Origin: Nilaparvata lugens
Lineage: Eukaryota > Arthropoda > Insecta > Hemiptera > Delphacidae
Assembly (NCBI RefSeq): GCF_014356525.2
Contig: NC_052518.1
Coordinates: 30,490,213-30,554,212, forward strand
Length of the DNA stretch: 64,000 nt
Direction of reading: 5' to 3'
This document shows positions 38,772-49,900 of the stretch, piece after piece (within the stretch, counting starts at the first letter, position 1; every line of letters starts with the position of its first letter). A program made the translations under genes and the position numbers. The notes beneath the pieces are model-generated. The model worked only from the letters and a program-made list of their open reading frames with translations. It was not told the origin of the DNA and made no database searches.

Positions 38772-39133
38772 AGGGCTCATTTTCGAGCTCGGGATTTAGC
38801 TAAGTTCTAGACTTTAAACAGCTGGAGCCAGAAAATTGGCTTTCCGAAAAAGGGCGTATTCGTAGTTTTTATGCTAATCTTCATTTTCTCATTTCTATAT
38901 TATTGGAGACGTTTATTGCCTTGACGAAATGATACATTTCTAAATAATTCAAAATAGGTAGCTGAAACTTTACACTATTTTCTCTTTATTTTATTTTGTG
39001 TTCAATTTTATAGTTTTTCAAAATTTAATTTAAACGTGGACTACGACGACGCCCCGTTTCGGAAAGCCAATTTTCTGACTCCAGTTGTTAAATTCTAGAA
39101 CTTAGCTAAATCCCGAGCTCAGAAACTGGCCCT
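38772..39133. mobile_element. MITE family 2 (AGGGC ends), first copy, A
   Basis: Inverted arms of about 75 bp: gagctcgggatttagctaag and its complement, with ggctttccgaaa at the inner ends. Ends aggg.../...ccct. A second member lies at 41136-41487. Confidence 0.8.
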
Positions 39134-39629
39134 AATATTTTATATTTTCAAATCACTCCAATTATTCCAGTCCGTTCATTCCATTCAGCTGTATGTATGA
39201 GTGAATTAACGAAGTTGATAAATTGTGACCCATTAAAAAATATGATTCCACCTCTTGGCAGGATATAATTAGCAACGTCCCGTCCGAATCCCTCCTCACA
39301 GGGATAATAAACCGATTTTCAGTAGCCGCTATCAGGTCTAGTAGACGCCAAAAGTAGATTTAAATAATAACAATAGAGTACTTAAAGTGAGAAAACGGAA
39401 AAATGACATGAATTCAATAATATAATAATAATGCTGTTTAATTCATAAATAGTAAAAAATAGACTCAATTACAATTTTACGATATAATTCTAAACAAAAA
39501 CACTTATTTTAGAGGCAAAATAATCAAATTGTTAAAAAAGATCACCATTACACTACTTCAACAAACAGAGTGCCCCATATTAGATTTTATCAACTTGTAG
39601 GTTATACAATTCAAGAGATTTAGGTTATT

Positions 39630-39973
39630 ACTGAATGACCCAAAAAGAATGGTCGGCTTTCAAGTGACTATAACTAGAATAATTTCCAACATACATCTTA
39701 TTTCTATATATTATGAGCTTGTTCAATTATCTAATTTCAGAAAACGTCATAATTAACAAAACTGCTTCAAAGTCGTCGACGTTCCATTAGGTGGCGTGAT
39801 TATCTTTTGGCCTTTGTTTGCCGCTCTTCCTTTACAGTATCACGTATGTTAATTATGACGTTTTCTGAAATTTGACAATTGAACAAACACAGAAATATAG
39901 AAAACTAAATGTATGTTGGAAATTATTCAAGTTATAGTAATTTAAAAACCGACCATCCTTTTGGGCCATTCTG
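39630..39973. mobile_element. MITE family 3 (ACAGAATGACCC ends), copy A
   Basis: Arms of about 130 bp: aaaagaatggtcggcttt and tttccaacatacat are mirrored on the right; inner arms gaaaacgtcataattaac. Left end reads actgaatgaccc here and acagaatgaccc in copy B, which matches the right end gggccattctgt better. Confidence 0.8.
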
Positions 39974-40200
39974 TATCTTACAACAACACACAACGTTCAC
40001 ATTACACATAAGGAACTAATTTTATCATCGGAAGAAACATAAATTATCAACCATACTAAATTAGGATATTTATTGAGAACAATATTTTCAATAAGTCAAA
40101 ATCACACTGATTATCCAGAAGCGAAATGCTAGTTGCAATTCAATACAGAAGTGGAATTAGTGTTAATCTAGCTCTAGAAGATCCACATTTACGAGTAACA

Positions 40201-40445
40201 TTTTGAATGAATAACGCAACACATTGAAAAAACTGGTTATTTATATAGTAATCAGTCTGCTACTATTTACATTATTTTTACATACTACTATATTCATTTC
40301 ATTTACATTTATGACAGACTGGCACACTGTCAAACGAGAGAAGGAGGTAGTAATTTCAAGCATCTTTTAAAATGAAATGTTAGTAGCAGACAGATTACTA
40401 AATAAATAACCATGTTTTTCAATGTGTTTCGTTATTCATTCAAAA
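40201..40445. mobile_element. MITE family 4 (TTTTGAATGAATAACGC ends), copy A
   Basis: 245 bp with ~65-bp inverted arms (ttttgaatgaataacgcaac ... gtttcgttattcattcaaaa; inner ends agcagac/gtctgct). Confidence 0.8.
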
Positions 40446-41135
40446 AAGTGTTGATTTAAGTTTCATTTCTTTACAAACTAAAACTTCAATCAGCCGCCAT
40501 TTTTGGTAGAAGTATCATAGAACATTTTTATTGATGCCATATTTCTAGTTTTAAAAAGTATTTAAAATGATGTAGCACAAAATGGGTGTTAACAATATTA
40601 GAGTTACAACCCTAAGTCACCCCCTTCCTTATGAGGGGTTGAAATTCAGTTGTACGTCAAAAGGTAGAGTATTCGTCAATAACTTATCATGAAAGTTACA
40701 GTATTATAACTACAACAGTCTCCAACTTATTGAGGGTTCCCATACATTATGACTTACTCTGTATAAATACATTTTCAACTCAACTAACTTAACTACCGTA
40801 TATGATATGTGCAGAATAATAGTTTCTTCGTGTAGATACCTCTCCAGCCGCTTCCAGTAGAATGGGAAATTATCAATTTGAAAAACAACTTCCTCACTTT
40901 ACCAAAAGCGGCCCAGAGAGCCTTGTTTGTCAGTTATCTTGTTAACAATAAGTTAATACAAAAGTGGTGAGTCTTTTTTCCTATTACATGAATATTAATT
41001 TCATTTATTGACTGATGGAAATATCGGTATGGATCGCTAACGATTTTTCATCACTGTAAAAAAATATTATTAGAAGTTCAATTCAAATTTATGTTTAAGT
41101 AACTTGAAAGTAAAGCAACTAGGAGACATAATTTT
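40446..41135. other. Gene-free interval
   Basis: AT-rich; nothing identifiable apart from short low-complexity runs. Confidence 0.5.
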
Positions 41136-41487
41136 AGGGCCGGCCTCCGAGCTCGAGATTTAGCTTAGTTCTAGACTTTAAACAGCTGGAGTCAGAAAAT
41201 TGGCTTTCCGAAATGGAGAGTAGTAATGGTTTTTAAGATATTTATTTTCTCATTTCTAAAATATTGGAAACGTTTTTTCTTGACAAAATGAAGCATTCCT
41301 AAATAATTAAAATAGCTGAAACTTTACACAATTTAGTCGTTATTTATTTTGTGTTCAACTTAAGTGTTTTTGGGAATTTAATTTAAACGTGGACTACGAC
41401 GAGGCCCCGTTTCGGAAAGCCAGTTTTCTGACTCCAGCTGTTTAAAGTCTAGAACTTAGCTAAATCCCGAGCTCGGAAACCGTCCCT
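41136..41487. mobile_element. MITE family 2, second copy, A
   Basis: Same arms as 38772-39133 (gatttagcttagttctagac, agaaaattggctttccgaaa) with diverged middle. Ends agggccgg/ccgtccct. Confidence 0.8.
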
Positions 41488-42139
41488 AAAATATTTTTAT
41501 GGTAAACTTCATTCGCATTGAACTGGCAAAAACCCATGCACAATTTGGGTGATTCACAACCGACAAAGATAATTCAAGAAACATAAATTCGGGTTGACCG
41601 TCACCTTTTCAAGTAATTCATCTAGCACTTCAATCTCAAGGGTTTACTATAAAATGAGGATTATTGACATATCGGAGATGTTATCAATTGACTTATTATA
41701 GCATGGTGATCCAAGTCTGAGCAGAAGTAATCTATGATGCAGCCTGGTGTATAGACTAGATTTTTTTTAAGATTTCGTCTTGGAGACTCCAGGAGGGAGT
41801 ATAAGACAAGTCATTCTTATGAATACTCAAATTCCATACAGTACAGAACAGTCAAAGTGTATAAATCACCAATCCATACGAATAGTCAAGTGAAATAGAT
41901 GGTGATGTTCTTGGTTGTGTGGTATAATAGCAAGTTCCGTTGAAGCGGCGACAAACCAGTTCAACTGAAACAGGAGAAAAAAGCGATCAGAAACAACAGC
42001 AAAATACCAAGGAATAATAAGCTTTTAATGAAATTTGTTATTACTTCATTACAAGGCATGTAAGTGCTGAAATTATTAAACATTGAATATGAAAAATATT
42101 CAATAATGAATATTTCTTGTAACCGGTGGAGGGTTTTAT

Positions 42140-42327
42140 CATAGCCACCTCTAATAAAAGGCCCGGCCTTGCAACGTCGCAGCGTAGGCCTAGAATCTAA
42201 TACATGATTGGTGAAAAAGATCAGCTGGTATTTTAAAAATCTTTTTACCAATCATGTATTAGATTCTAGGCCTACACTGCGACGTTGCAATATAGTAGGC
42301 CGGGGCCTTGTATTACAGGTGGCTATG
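42140..42327. mobile_element. Hairpin MITE 5, copy A
   Basis: 188 bp, almost all stem: catagccacctctaataaaa and gcgtaggcctagaatctaat pair with their complements; a ~30-base loop separates the arms. Confidence 0.8.
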
Positions 42328-43757
42328 GTTATTTATAAGCCTCTTCAACTCACACCGTACATAAAATTATGTGGCTGAGAATTTCTCTATACGATGACTT
42401 AGTTAATTTTCCAAAATATGTAATATATAAAAATGCATGTGGTTCGATAGACATTATACTACTGCTGTGCGAGGTATATCGAGGGGGTGTTTCTTCTCTT
42501 CAATAAATTTTCTAAATTATACTGCTATGAAATCTCTTTTGATTGGTTTAGGAGCTTATAGTGACAAATGCACAGATTATTATCATTATTCAATTGTCAC
42601 CTAGTTAAGCAACTAGCAACTACGAGCCAGGAACTTCAATGAAAAATATTCATAAAATTCGACTTCAGGCTTATTAAACTAATCAAAACTAATAAATAGA
42701 ATCATGTCACATTTGAAATTTTCAAACAAAACAAAGTTATTCAGCAATCAATTCAGGTAAAGAAGGCATATTCAATTTTTAATTTCAATACTTGGGAACT
42801 TGCTAACTTGCTGCAACTATTGTAGGTTGGGCCTCGGTCATTCTATGAAACTGAATTTTGAGCTATAAGCTTATAAGAAACAACAAGAGTTTGGCACTCA
42901 CCATTTTAACATTTAAACTTGGACTCTTCAGAGACACTCACATACGATTTAAGAAAACACTATACTTGAGCTCACACGCACAAATTATTTCCTGATTCTT
43001 CTCTTGCTAACTCTATAAAATTTGATTTCCTATTTATATAGATAAAAATTACTGATAACTGAAATTTGTCAATTAGTCCCTCTGGATGGGAAATTGACCC
43101 ATTCAGAGGACCGAGGCTCGCACACCGTTACACGATGTTTTCCGGTAACGTCTCAATTAGGACTGTGGCCTTTTCACTGAAAATTATTCCCCTTCCACTA
43201 GCGTTGAGCATAACTTTCAGTGGAAAAGCCAAAGCTGCAAAAAGGTCAACGTTCGTAAAATTCCCAAATAAAGAAGCTTTTTCGACATGAAATTGAAATT
43301 GTATTTGAAAAATGCACGAAAATTGCTTTAATTTCGACAACTAAGCAACAAGTTAGCAAATTCAATAAAAACATGGTCAATTTTCACACTAAAAACTCAA
43401 GGTTCAACATAAGGTAAAAATCAAAGTTCATTCAGTTCAATAACCTGCAAAAGAATATAAGATACACAGAAAAAAATAACTACAAAATCCACTCAATATC
43501 ACACTATTACATTTCAAACAATATGAGTATGAAATATTCACAATACAGACAATTAAAACTTACAAAACTACAATATGAGATATCCAAAAACTGTATAAAG
43601 ATTTCCCTTTTGACACTGCCAACTGAATGAAATTTTGTGAGTCGTGATTACAGTAGGAAAGAAATAATTCTTGTTAGGATGTAGTAAGCTTAATGAGCTC
43701 ACCCATCATCTCTCGTTCATCACTGCTCATATATTTTCTATGATATTCACAACCATT
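42328..43757. other. Gene-free interval
   Basis: Contains overlapping non-ATG frames at 43066-43340 preserved in copy B and a small palindrome (cctctggatggg/cccattcagagg at about 43079-43109). No protein family recognised. Confidence 0.5.
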
Positions 43758-44137
43758 CTATAGTGAGGTCCACGTTATAATGGCAGTGGAGAAAGATAGC
43801 AAAACAACGTTGCCGATCCTCTGTCTTGTCAATGCCTTCTATAGACGGTAGCTAATACAGGTTTATTGATATAATATTTAACTTATTTCTTGTTTGAAAT
43901 AATCAATTTTATTTTATTAAGCACGAAATTATATTTTCCAATAATTTCATACTGAATTGTAATGATGAAGATGAAATATTTTGTTAATTTATTATTAATT
44001 CTTCATTGTTAAAAGACGATCTGGCAACAGAGTAAAGCGAGAAAGAGATAGCGCTATTTGCTTTATTGAATGATAGACAAGGATAGCAATACCATTGCTA
44101 ATCAAACACTGCCATTATAACGTGGACCTCACTATAG
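43758..44137. mobile_element. MITE 6 with perfect 31-bp inverted ends, copy A
   Basis: ctatagtgaggtccacgtta onward (43758-43788) is exactly mirrored at 44107-44137. 380 bp, non-coding. The ends include ta and tag/cta, consistent with a TA-target (mariner-type) element, but the duplication is ambiguous. Confidence 0.85.
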
Positions 44138-44655
44138 GAAGTTGTATGGTCGCTGAAGAGAATGGATTATTATTGTTTGTAAGCAGGATTATACCAGGGT
44201 CATCTTTTTCAACCTCCGATCTCATATCATAAGACACAGACGAGCGATAGGGGGGCAACTTTCACAGAGCTCAACAGTTAAATATCATTCCCACCAAACG
44301 CCTTGTGATCCATGCGGCCAGAACGTAAATTTTTGTCAAGTTATAGAAACATGGCCGCCTAACTTGAGTCTGCTGCCAAGTGCTAGTTACGTAGCGTTAT
44401 TAGTTTTTGCAAGCAAAATGCAAAAGTTCAGCATAAATCTGAAAATTATTTTAATAATGTGTGGTTACCGGAAATCAGATGCATTTGAGTACCAAGTACT
44501 AAATGAAGTAACGTGAGTAATCAAAGTATCGTTTCTATTGAATACGTTAAGTAGTGAGGGATAATGACTGCATCAAGTAGATGCTTAATACCAACATAAC
44601 AATATCACTGAAGAGAGAAAGAAACCGAGGATTAACGTGCCGTTCGTAAGATTTG
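44138..44655. other. Gene-free interval
   Basis: No gene or structured repeat seen. Confidence 0.5.
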
Positions 44656-44815
44656 GAGCCAAGCCATATGAGGCGTTTTTCAGACGAGTCGACAGGGCAG
44701 GAAGCTCTCAGATTGACTGATTGGGTAGGCGTTCCGGAATCAGCTGATAATTAGCCAATCGGTGAGCTTCCTGCCCTGCCGACTCGTCTGAAAAACGCCT
44801 CATGTGGCTTGGCCC
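44656..44815. mobile_element. Hairpin MITE 7, copy A
   Basis: 160 bp; arms of about 55 bp (ccatatgaggcgtttttcag, gacagggcaggaagctc) pair across a ~45-bp centre. Confidence 0.8.
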
Positions 44816-45094
44816 TTGGATCGTATGGATATATTGGAATATTACGCTAAGGAAGTGGACCTCAAACATAAATTCGGCAGACATCTCTAAAAACATATGA
44901 GTAAATTTGTAAATTCTCATTTGAATAAGCTTGAGATAATATGTCAGCAACAGACTAAAATTTTTAAAATAGTTTTTTAAACAGACTATGTCTAAAACCC
45001 CAACAAACCGACACTGTTGGAGTTTTGATGGAACATGTGTGACAAGCTCATGTGAGCATCATCTGTGCTCTAATTTAGATTGACCAATAATTGA

Positions 45095-45175
45095 TGATTG
45101 AACAATCTATAAATTGATGATTGAACAATCTATAAATTGATGATTGAACTAATTTATAAATTTGATGGGCAAAAA
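45095..45175. repeat. 27-bp tandem repeat, three units
   Basis: ttgatgattgaacaatctat recurs three times. In copy B (61625-61705) each unit is one base longer. Confidence 0.75.
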
Positions 45176-45244
45176 TATGTATTCAGTCCAACGCTCACCT
45201 TCAAGCTTAGTATTGATAGAAAATCCAAATCGAGCACTGGAGGA

Positions 45245-45803
45245 GCTCTCTGTTAGTTTCTTATTTACCCTTATCCTGTGATAAAATTTAGAGTTTCTAC
45301 TGTTCTTGCTATGTAGCCTATGTCACTTGAAGCAGTCAATTTATGTGAATTTATGTGAATTTTTGTGGATGAAGATTATGGTTTTATATATGTAGAGAGC
45401 ATAAACTGTCAATATTTTATAGTTTTGAAATGTAGTTCTACAAGAGTCTCTATATCCTAGTCTAAAAATATATCTCAATATTCTTTTTTGAAGGGGGAAA
45501 AGGTCTATTCATGTATTTATTGGCAGCTCCTCCCCATATTATACCATAGGCTAGATGAGAGTACATGATTCCATAATAAATCAGAAGAAGCCGATCTTCA
45601 GTTAAATATTTGGAAAGCTTTTTGAGAATGTAGGAATTTCTATTTATTTTATTTGTGATGTAATTGATATGATCTTCCCGGGTCAGTTTTTCAACAATGT
45701 AAATACCAAGAAAATTCAACTTTTTCCTTACTTCTAGTGGTTCATATCTACGAGAGCAGTTTGGATCCAGTGAAAATTGATGTAAAAATCTGGTGTCGCG
45801 CAC
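45245..45803 (-). pseudogene. LINE reverse-transcriptase C-terminal fragment, copy A
   Basis: LNFLGIYIVEKLTREDHINY, KLSKYLTEDRLLLIYYGI and MYSHLAYGIIWGGA mark the post-RT region of a CR1/Jockey-type ORF2. A frameshift at about 45495 and a 551-bp deletion relative to copy B shorten it. Confidence 0.75.
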
Positions 45804-45805
45804 TC

Positions 45806-46480
45806 ACACAACTTTTCTTTGCTGTTATGAAAATTATTGATCACCTGACGCTAGTGTTCACGCACATCTCAAGTCTATTATCCAAAGATCTGAGCCAGCT
45901 GGTGACAGGACAATAACGCTGGAGACACACGAGGTCTGCTATCTCTTCATAGTGAATGATTTAATAGAATCAACAGTGGCCAACAGTTTGCAATTGAATA
46001 ATAACATTTTCTTGAATTTCAAGCTTATTTTCAATTTTAGGTGAACATTTTACTGAACATTAATTGTAGAGATTTTCATGCTCAATCTTTTCCACTTGAA
46101 ATTTTGTGTTTAAATTGTATCTGAAGCCTGATTATTGGGATCTAAAATCAAACTTTGCATAGATGGGGCGGAGCTTTTGAAATTTCTACAGATGTGGGAC
46201 TTGTGGCAGTTGATAGAGCTTATCGATGACTATTTTAGGTATAAATTTGATTGTGAAAAACCCTGTTTTTGACAACATTTTCGCCATTTTAGCCGCCATC
46301 ATAAATTGCAGTTGATCGAAATTGTTCGAGTCGGATCCTTATTGTTTAAGGACCTTGTTATACCTACACTGTATCTTATAATATTCAACGTGACATTTGC
46401 CGCTTGCGTTATATGGTAATTTTTAATGAAAAAGAAATTAGACCTTTACCTTCGATCTTGTTATGGGTGAATCGAGCATC
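45806..46480. repeat. Diverged relative of the 29835-30983 element
   Basis: Begins with the same gcactcacacaacttttc phrase and shares the run agttgatagagcttat, ccgccatcat, and ggatccttattgtttaagga. Interrupted at 46480 by other sequence. Confidence 0.5.
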
Positions 46481-46509
46481 GTCCATTCTTTAGAAAGAAT
46501 ATTAAAAAT

Positions 46510-46874
46510 AATTATTAGTTAACGAAAATCCTAGATAAATGCTGCAGCATTTATTAGGATTTCGTTAAATAATAATTATATATTATTAGCATTTGAATAA
46601 ATGCATTCTCTATTCAATTCCATCTGTAACTGGTTGGCCGCTATGGTTCGTAAAAAATGAGCGCTGCTATCAGATATTGTCAGTTTGGTGTAAGGGTGAG
46701 CATTCCTGGCTAGCAATTGGAGGTACCGGGTTCGATTCCCGTGCTGGCAACTAATTTTGGATAGTAGTTTTCATCGATTTCCATCTAGCTGTTACCCTGT
46801 TGTCAATGTCTGCAGTAGCAGAAGTCTTCGGGGTGATTTGCAGCATTTATTCGGATTTTCGTTAAAAATCCTAG
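46510..46874 (+). mobile_element. tRNA-derived SINE with 13-bp target duplication
   Basis: Direct repeats gaatattaaaaat flank it (46497-46509 and 46875-46887). Inside, tttggtgtaagggtgagc (about 46684-46701) resembles an RNA polymerase III A box and gggttcgattcccg (46728-46741) is a near-perfect B box. A 50-bp palindrome centred on gctgcagc lies at 46515-46565. The unoccupied target sequence is visible at 288-300. Confidence 0.7.
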
Positions 46875-46893
46875 GAATATTAAAAATATCCTT

Positions 46894-46993
46894 NNNNNNN
46901 NNNNNNNNNNNNNNNNNNNNNNNNNNNNNNNNNNNNNNNNNNNNNNNNNNNNNNNNNNNNNNNNNNNNNNNNNNNNNNNNNNNNNNNNNNNNN
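46894..46993. other. Assembly gap, exactly 100 N
   Basis: A gap of 100 N is the conventional placeholder for a scaffold join of unknown size. The translated frame spanning it is meaningless. Confidence 0.99.
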
Positions 46994-49900
46994 AAATGAG
47001 ACTTATGCCAGTTGATAGGGCTTAGGAATAGCTATCCATGGTATAAATTTGAAGGAAATCGTTGGAGCCGTTTTCGAGAAAAACGTGAAAAACATGGCTT
47101 TTCAGTCATATCCGCCATTTTCTCAAGAATATTACGGAGCTCCTGAAATTTTCCCTGAAAGGAGACTTATGCCATTTGATGGGCTTATAAATAGCATATC
47201 ATATCATATCAATAGCATAGCATATTCATATCCATGTATGAATTTGAAGAAAATCGTTAGAGCCATTTTCGAGAAAAACGTGAAAAACATGGTTTTTTAG
47301 TAATTATCCGCCATTTTTTTCCGCCATCTTGAATTGAATTTTATTGAATTTCTTATTGTCGGGTCCTCAGGGTATAAGGACCTTAAGTTTAAATTCCAGT
47401 CAATCGGTTAATTAGGAATGGTTATCGTGTTCACAGACACACCACACAACACACCCAAAAAAAAAAAATCATGTTTTTTGGACTCAGGGGACCTTGAAAC
47501 GTATGAAAACTTGAAATTGGGTACCTTAATTTTTTTGGAAGCAATACTTCCTTACACTATGGTAGTAGGCAAGAAAGTAAAAGAGCTGAGGTAAAAACTA
47601 AAACCCTGAAGTACGGTTTCTCTTATTAACGCAATAAAAAGAAGGAATAGATTAAGTAAACTGATTATTAGACAGCCATTCAATCTACTGCTGAAACTTT
47701 ACTATAGCAATTATAGAAACACTCTAAACAGACTTTTGAAAATTACAAAAATAAACTACTACAGACATCGCTCTATATAGAACAGGGATTAAACATGAAT
47801 TTAATAATTATCGTCCAATTAATCTACTCAGTTTTATATCAAAGATATTCAGTTCATCGATTATCTGAGAAAGAGCAATATACTAATAAGTAATCAATTT
47901 GGATTTTGGGATGAGTAGAGGAAAATTAGTTGAATATTTGTTAACAATATGCTTTTTATTTACATTAATACAGAAACTTCTATACATTCTGAAAGAAAAT
48001 AATAGTGCAAAGAAAAAAGAATACAATTAACAGAGGTTGAGAAACATAGTCAAACTTCAAATTGTCATGAACCACAAGGTTTGACATACCCCCAAACATC
48101 GTTTCCTTCTTTAAGAAGAGAAATAATTTTTTCCAACTTTAAAAACTAAAAGCTGATAGAACAGTTTTGGCTGACAGACTAAAAACGCTGAGGAGAGGTA
48201 GAAGTGGGGCTAGCATTCTAGTCTCCCCTCCATCCAGCTAGTGGAAAAAGCTTTCCACTTTTTCTTCTGAATAATTTCTGACACTTTTTCATCGCCTACC
48301 TCCTGAGACAGACCGAGCTGACCCGTGGATGGACATCCCCTGGTTCTCCATTCAGACCATGGCAAGTTAGGATGGACATCAACAGTATAACGGTATCGTT
48401 CCATATTCAATTTATTTTTCAATATTGTTTTGATTTTAGAAATTCCAAATTAATTATAAATGAATAATGCTTTTTAAACTGTCATATAACTCGTTTAAAT
48501 AAAAACACAATAGTCTGTCCAACACATTTCTGTCCAACGTTTTGTAAAATCATTGGCAACAATGTTTATTTTAAATTTTTTAAAAATTGATTAATATTGC
48601 TCAAAATTTCATAACCTTCCTTAATTGTTCTGTATTAGAATAGTTGTAGCATAACTAATTTTATAAAACCAAAATATGTTTAAATTCACATTTAAATCAA
48701 ACAGAAATTTCTTCTTTTAAATAAAATAAAACTGACTCCTGAAAAAAAAATGTTTTCTATCAAATTACAAAAAAATCTAGTTGATAATATAAAAAAAACC
48801 AACTGCTTTTGCTCTACCATCAAATGCTACGCAGCAACAATTTACAGTGTCCCGTCTGGGAACTGGTGGATCGCCCCCTTTTATTACTTACAAACAGGTA
48901 ACCAATCATTTATTACAAATGATGGAGACCACAGTATAAAATTATATATTCCAAATGATTGGAGATCACAGTTATAAGCCAGTATATATTGTAATCTACA
49001 TAAATAAAGTACTCAATCAATAAATCAATCTTATCATTTCTCCTTCTTCTCTTTCTTCTTCTTCTCATTCGCAATACAACTCAAAAGGTTTTTTCTTAGT
49101 TATTCTGAAATATAGAAGAAAATAAGAATAAGAACTTAATTAGTTATTCTAATTGCATTCAATCTTTATTCTCATTGATTAATTGTTTATACTTTGTAAA
49201 ATTTGTTGAATAATTAGCATTACCGTCATTTAATGTAAATTTTAGTGTATAAGCCAGTAAATATTGTAACATACATAAATAAAGAAATCTAATCTAATCT
49301 AATCTTCCTCTTTATCATATCCTCTATCATATCCGCCTTCAAGGCCGTTTACCGGCTTGCTAGTTTTGGTTCACCCCGGCTATTTAATTTCACCGGTACC
49401 TCCCATATCTGGGAGGCATTCCCCTATCCGCCACCTGGGGAGGCGCCCGATGGAGGACTAGCAACCTCTCACGGGATACAAAAGTAAAGCTTATATAATT
49501 TCCTACAATATTCATCTCACAACTTTTCTAGTTTTCGAGATATCCGCTCTTAGATGTGTGACATTTTTGAAAAAAAAACACGTTTGCCTCCAATTTTTTT
49601 CTATTTCTATTCTTATAACTTTTTAAAAATTGATGGGAAAAATCAATGCAGATTATGAGCTCATAGAGCCTCTTTCAGGGCTTATAACGCTCCAACAATG
49701 CATCGAAAAAATCAATGCTTATCGTAGGTTTGTAGAGCATTAAATTCTCTTTGAAATGGTGAATTACTTCACTATTCAAAGTTTCTGTTTCATTGTTATA
49801 GCAACTTTAATGTAGGGGATGAAATTTCCAATGCTGCAACAATTATTCATTTGGCAATTAAATTTGAAGCGGGTGTCTGTGACACAATTTTTGACGTTGC

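Larger units (their letters stand above)
30388..46480. repeat. Copy A of a ~16-kb duplicated block
   Basis: Collinear with 46994-63545. Same MITEs at the same places, with scattered substitutions and single-base indels, plus four large differences: 856 bp only in A (32223-33078), and about 265, 476 and 551 bp only in B (48506-48770, 50688-51163, 61785-62335). The left limit is set by where copy B emerges from the gap, so the true extent could be longer. Confidence 0.9.

Noticed and set aside
43066..43340. Overlapping frames on both strands, repeated at 59598-59872
   Set aside because: Neither has an ATG start; small inverted repeats in the DNA make both frames open.
46681..46750. A functional tRNA gene
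   Set aside because: A- and B-box sequences are present, but there is no cloverleaf I can draw with proper acceptor and anticodon stems, and target duplications place it inside a SINE.
46757..46999. Frame spanning the N gap
   Set aside because: Translation through unknown bases; artefact of the gap.
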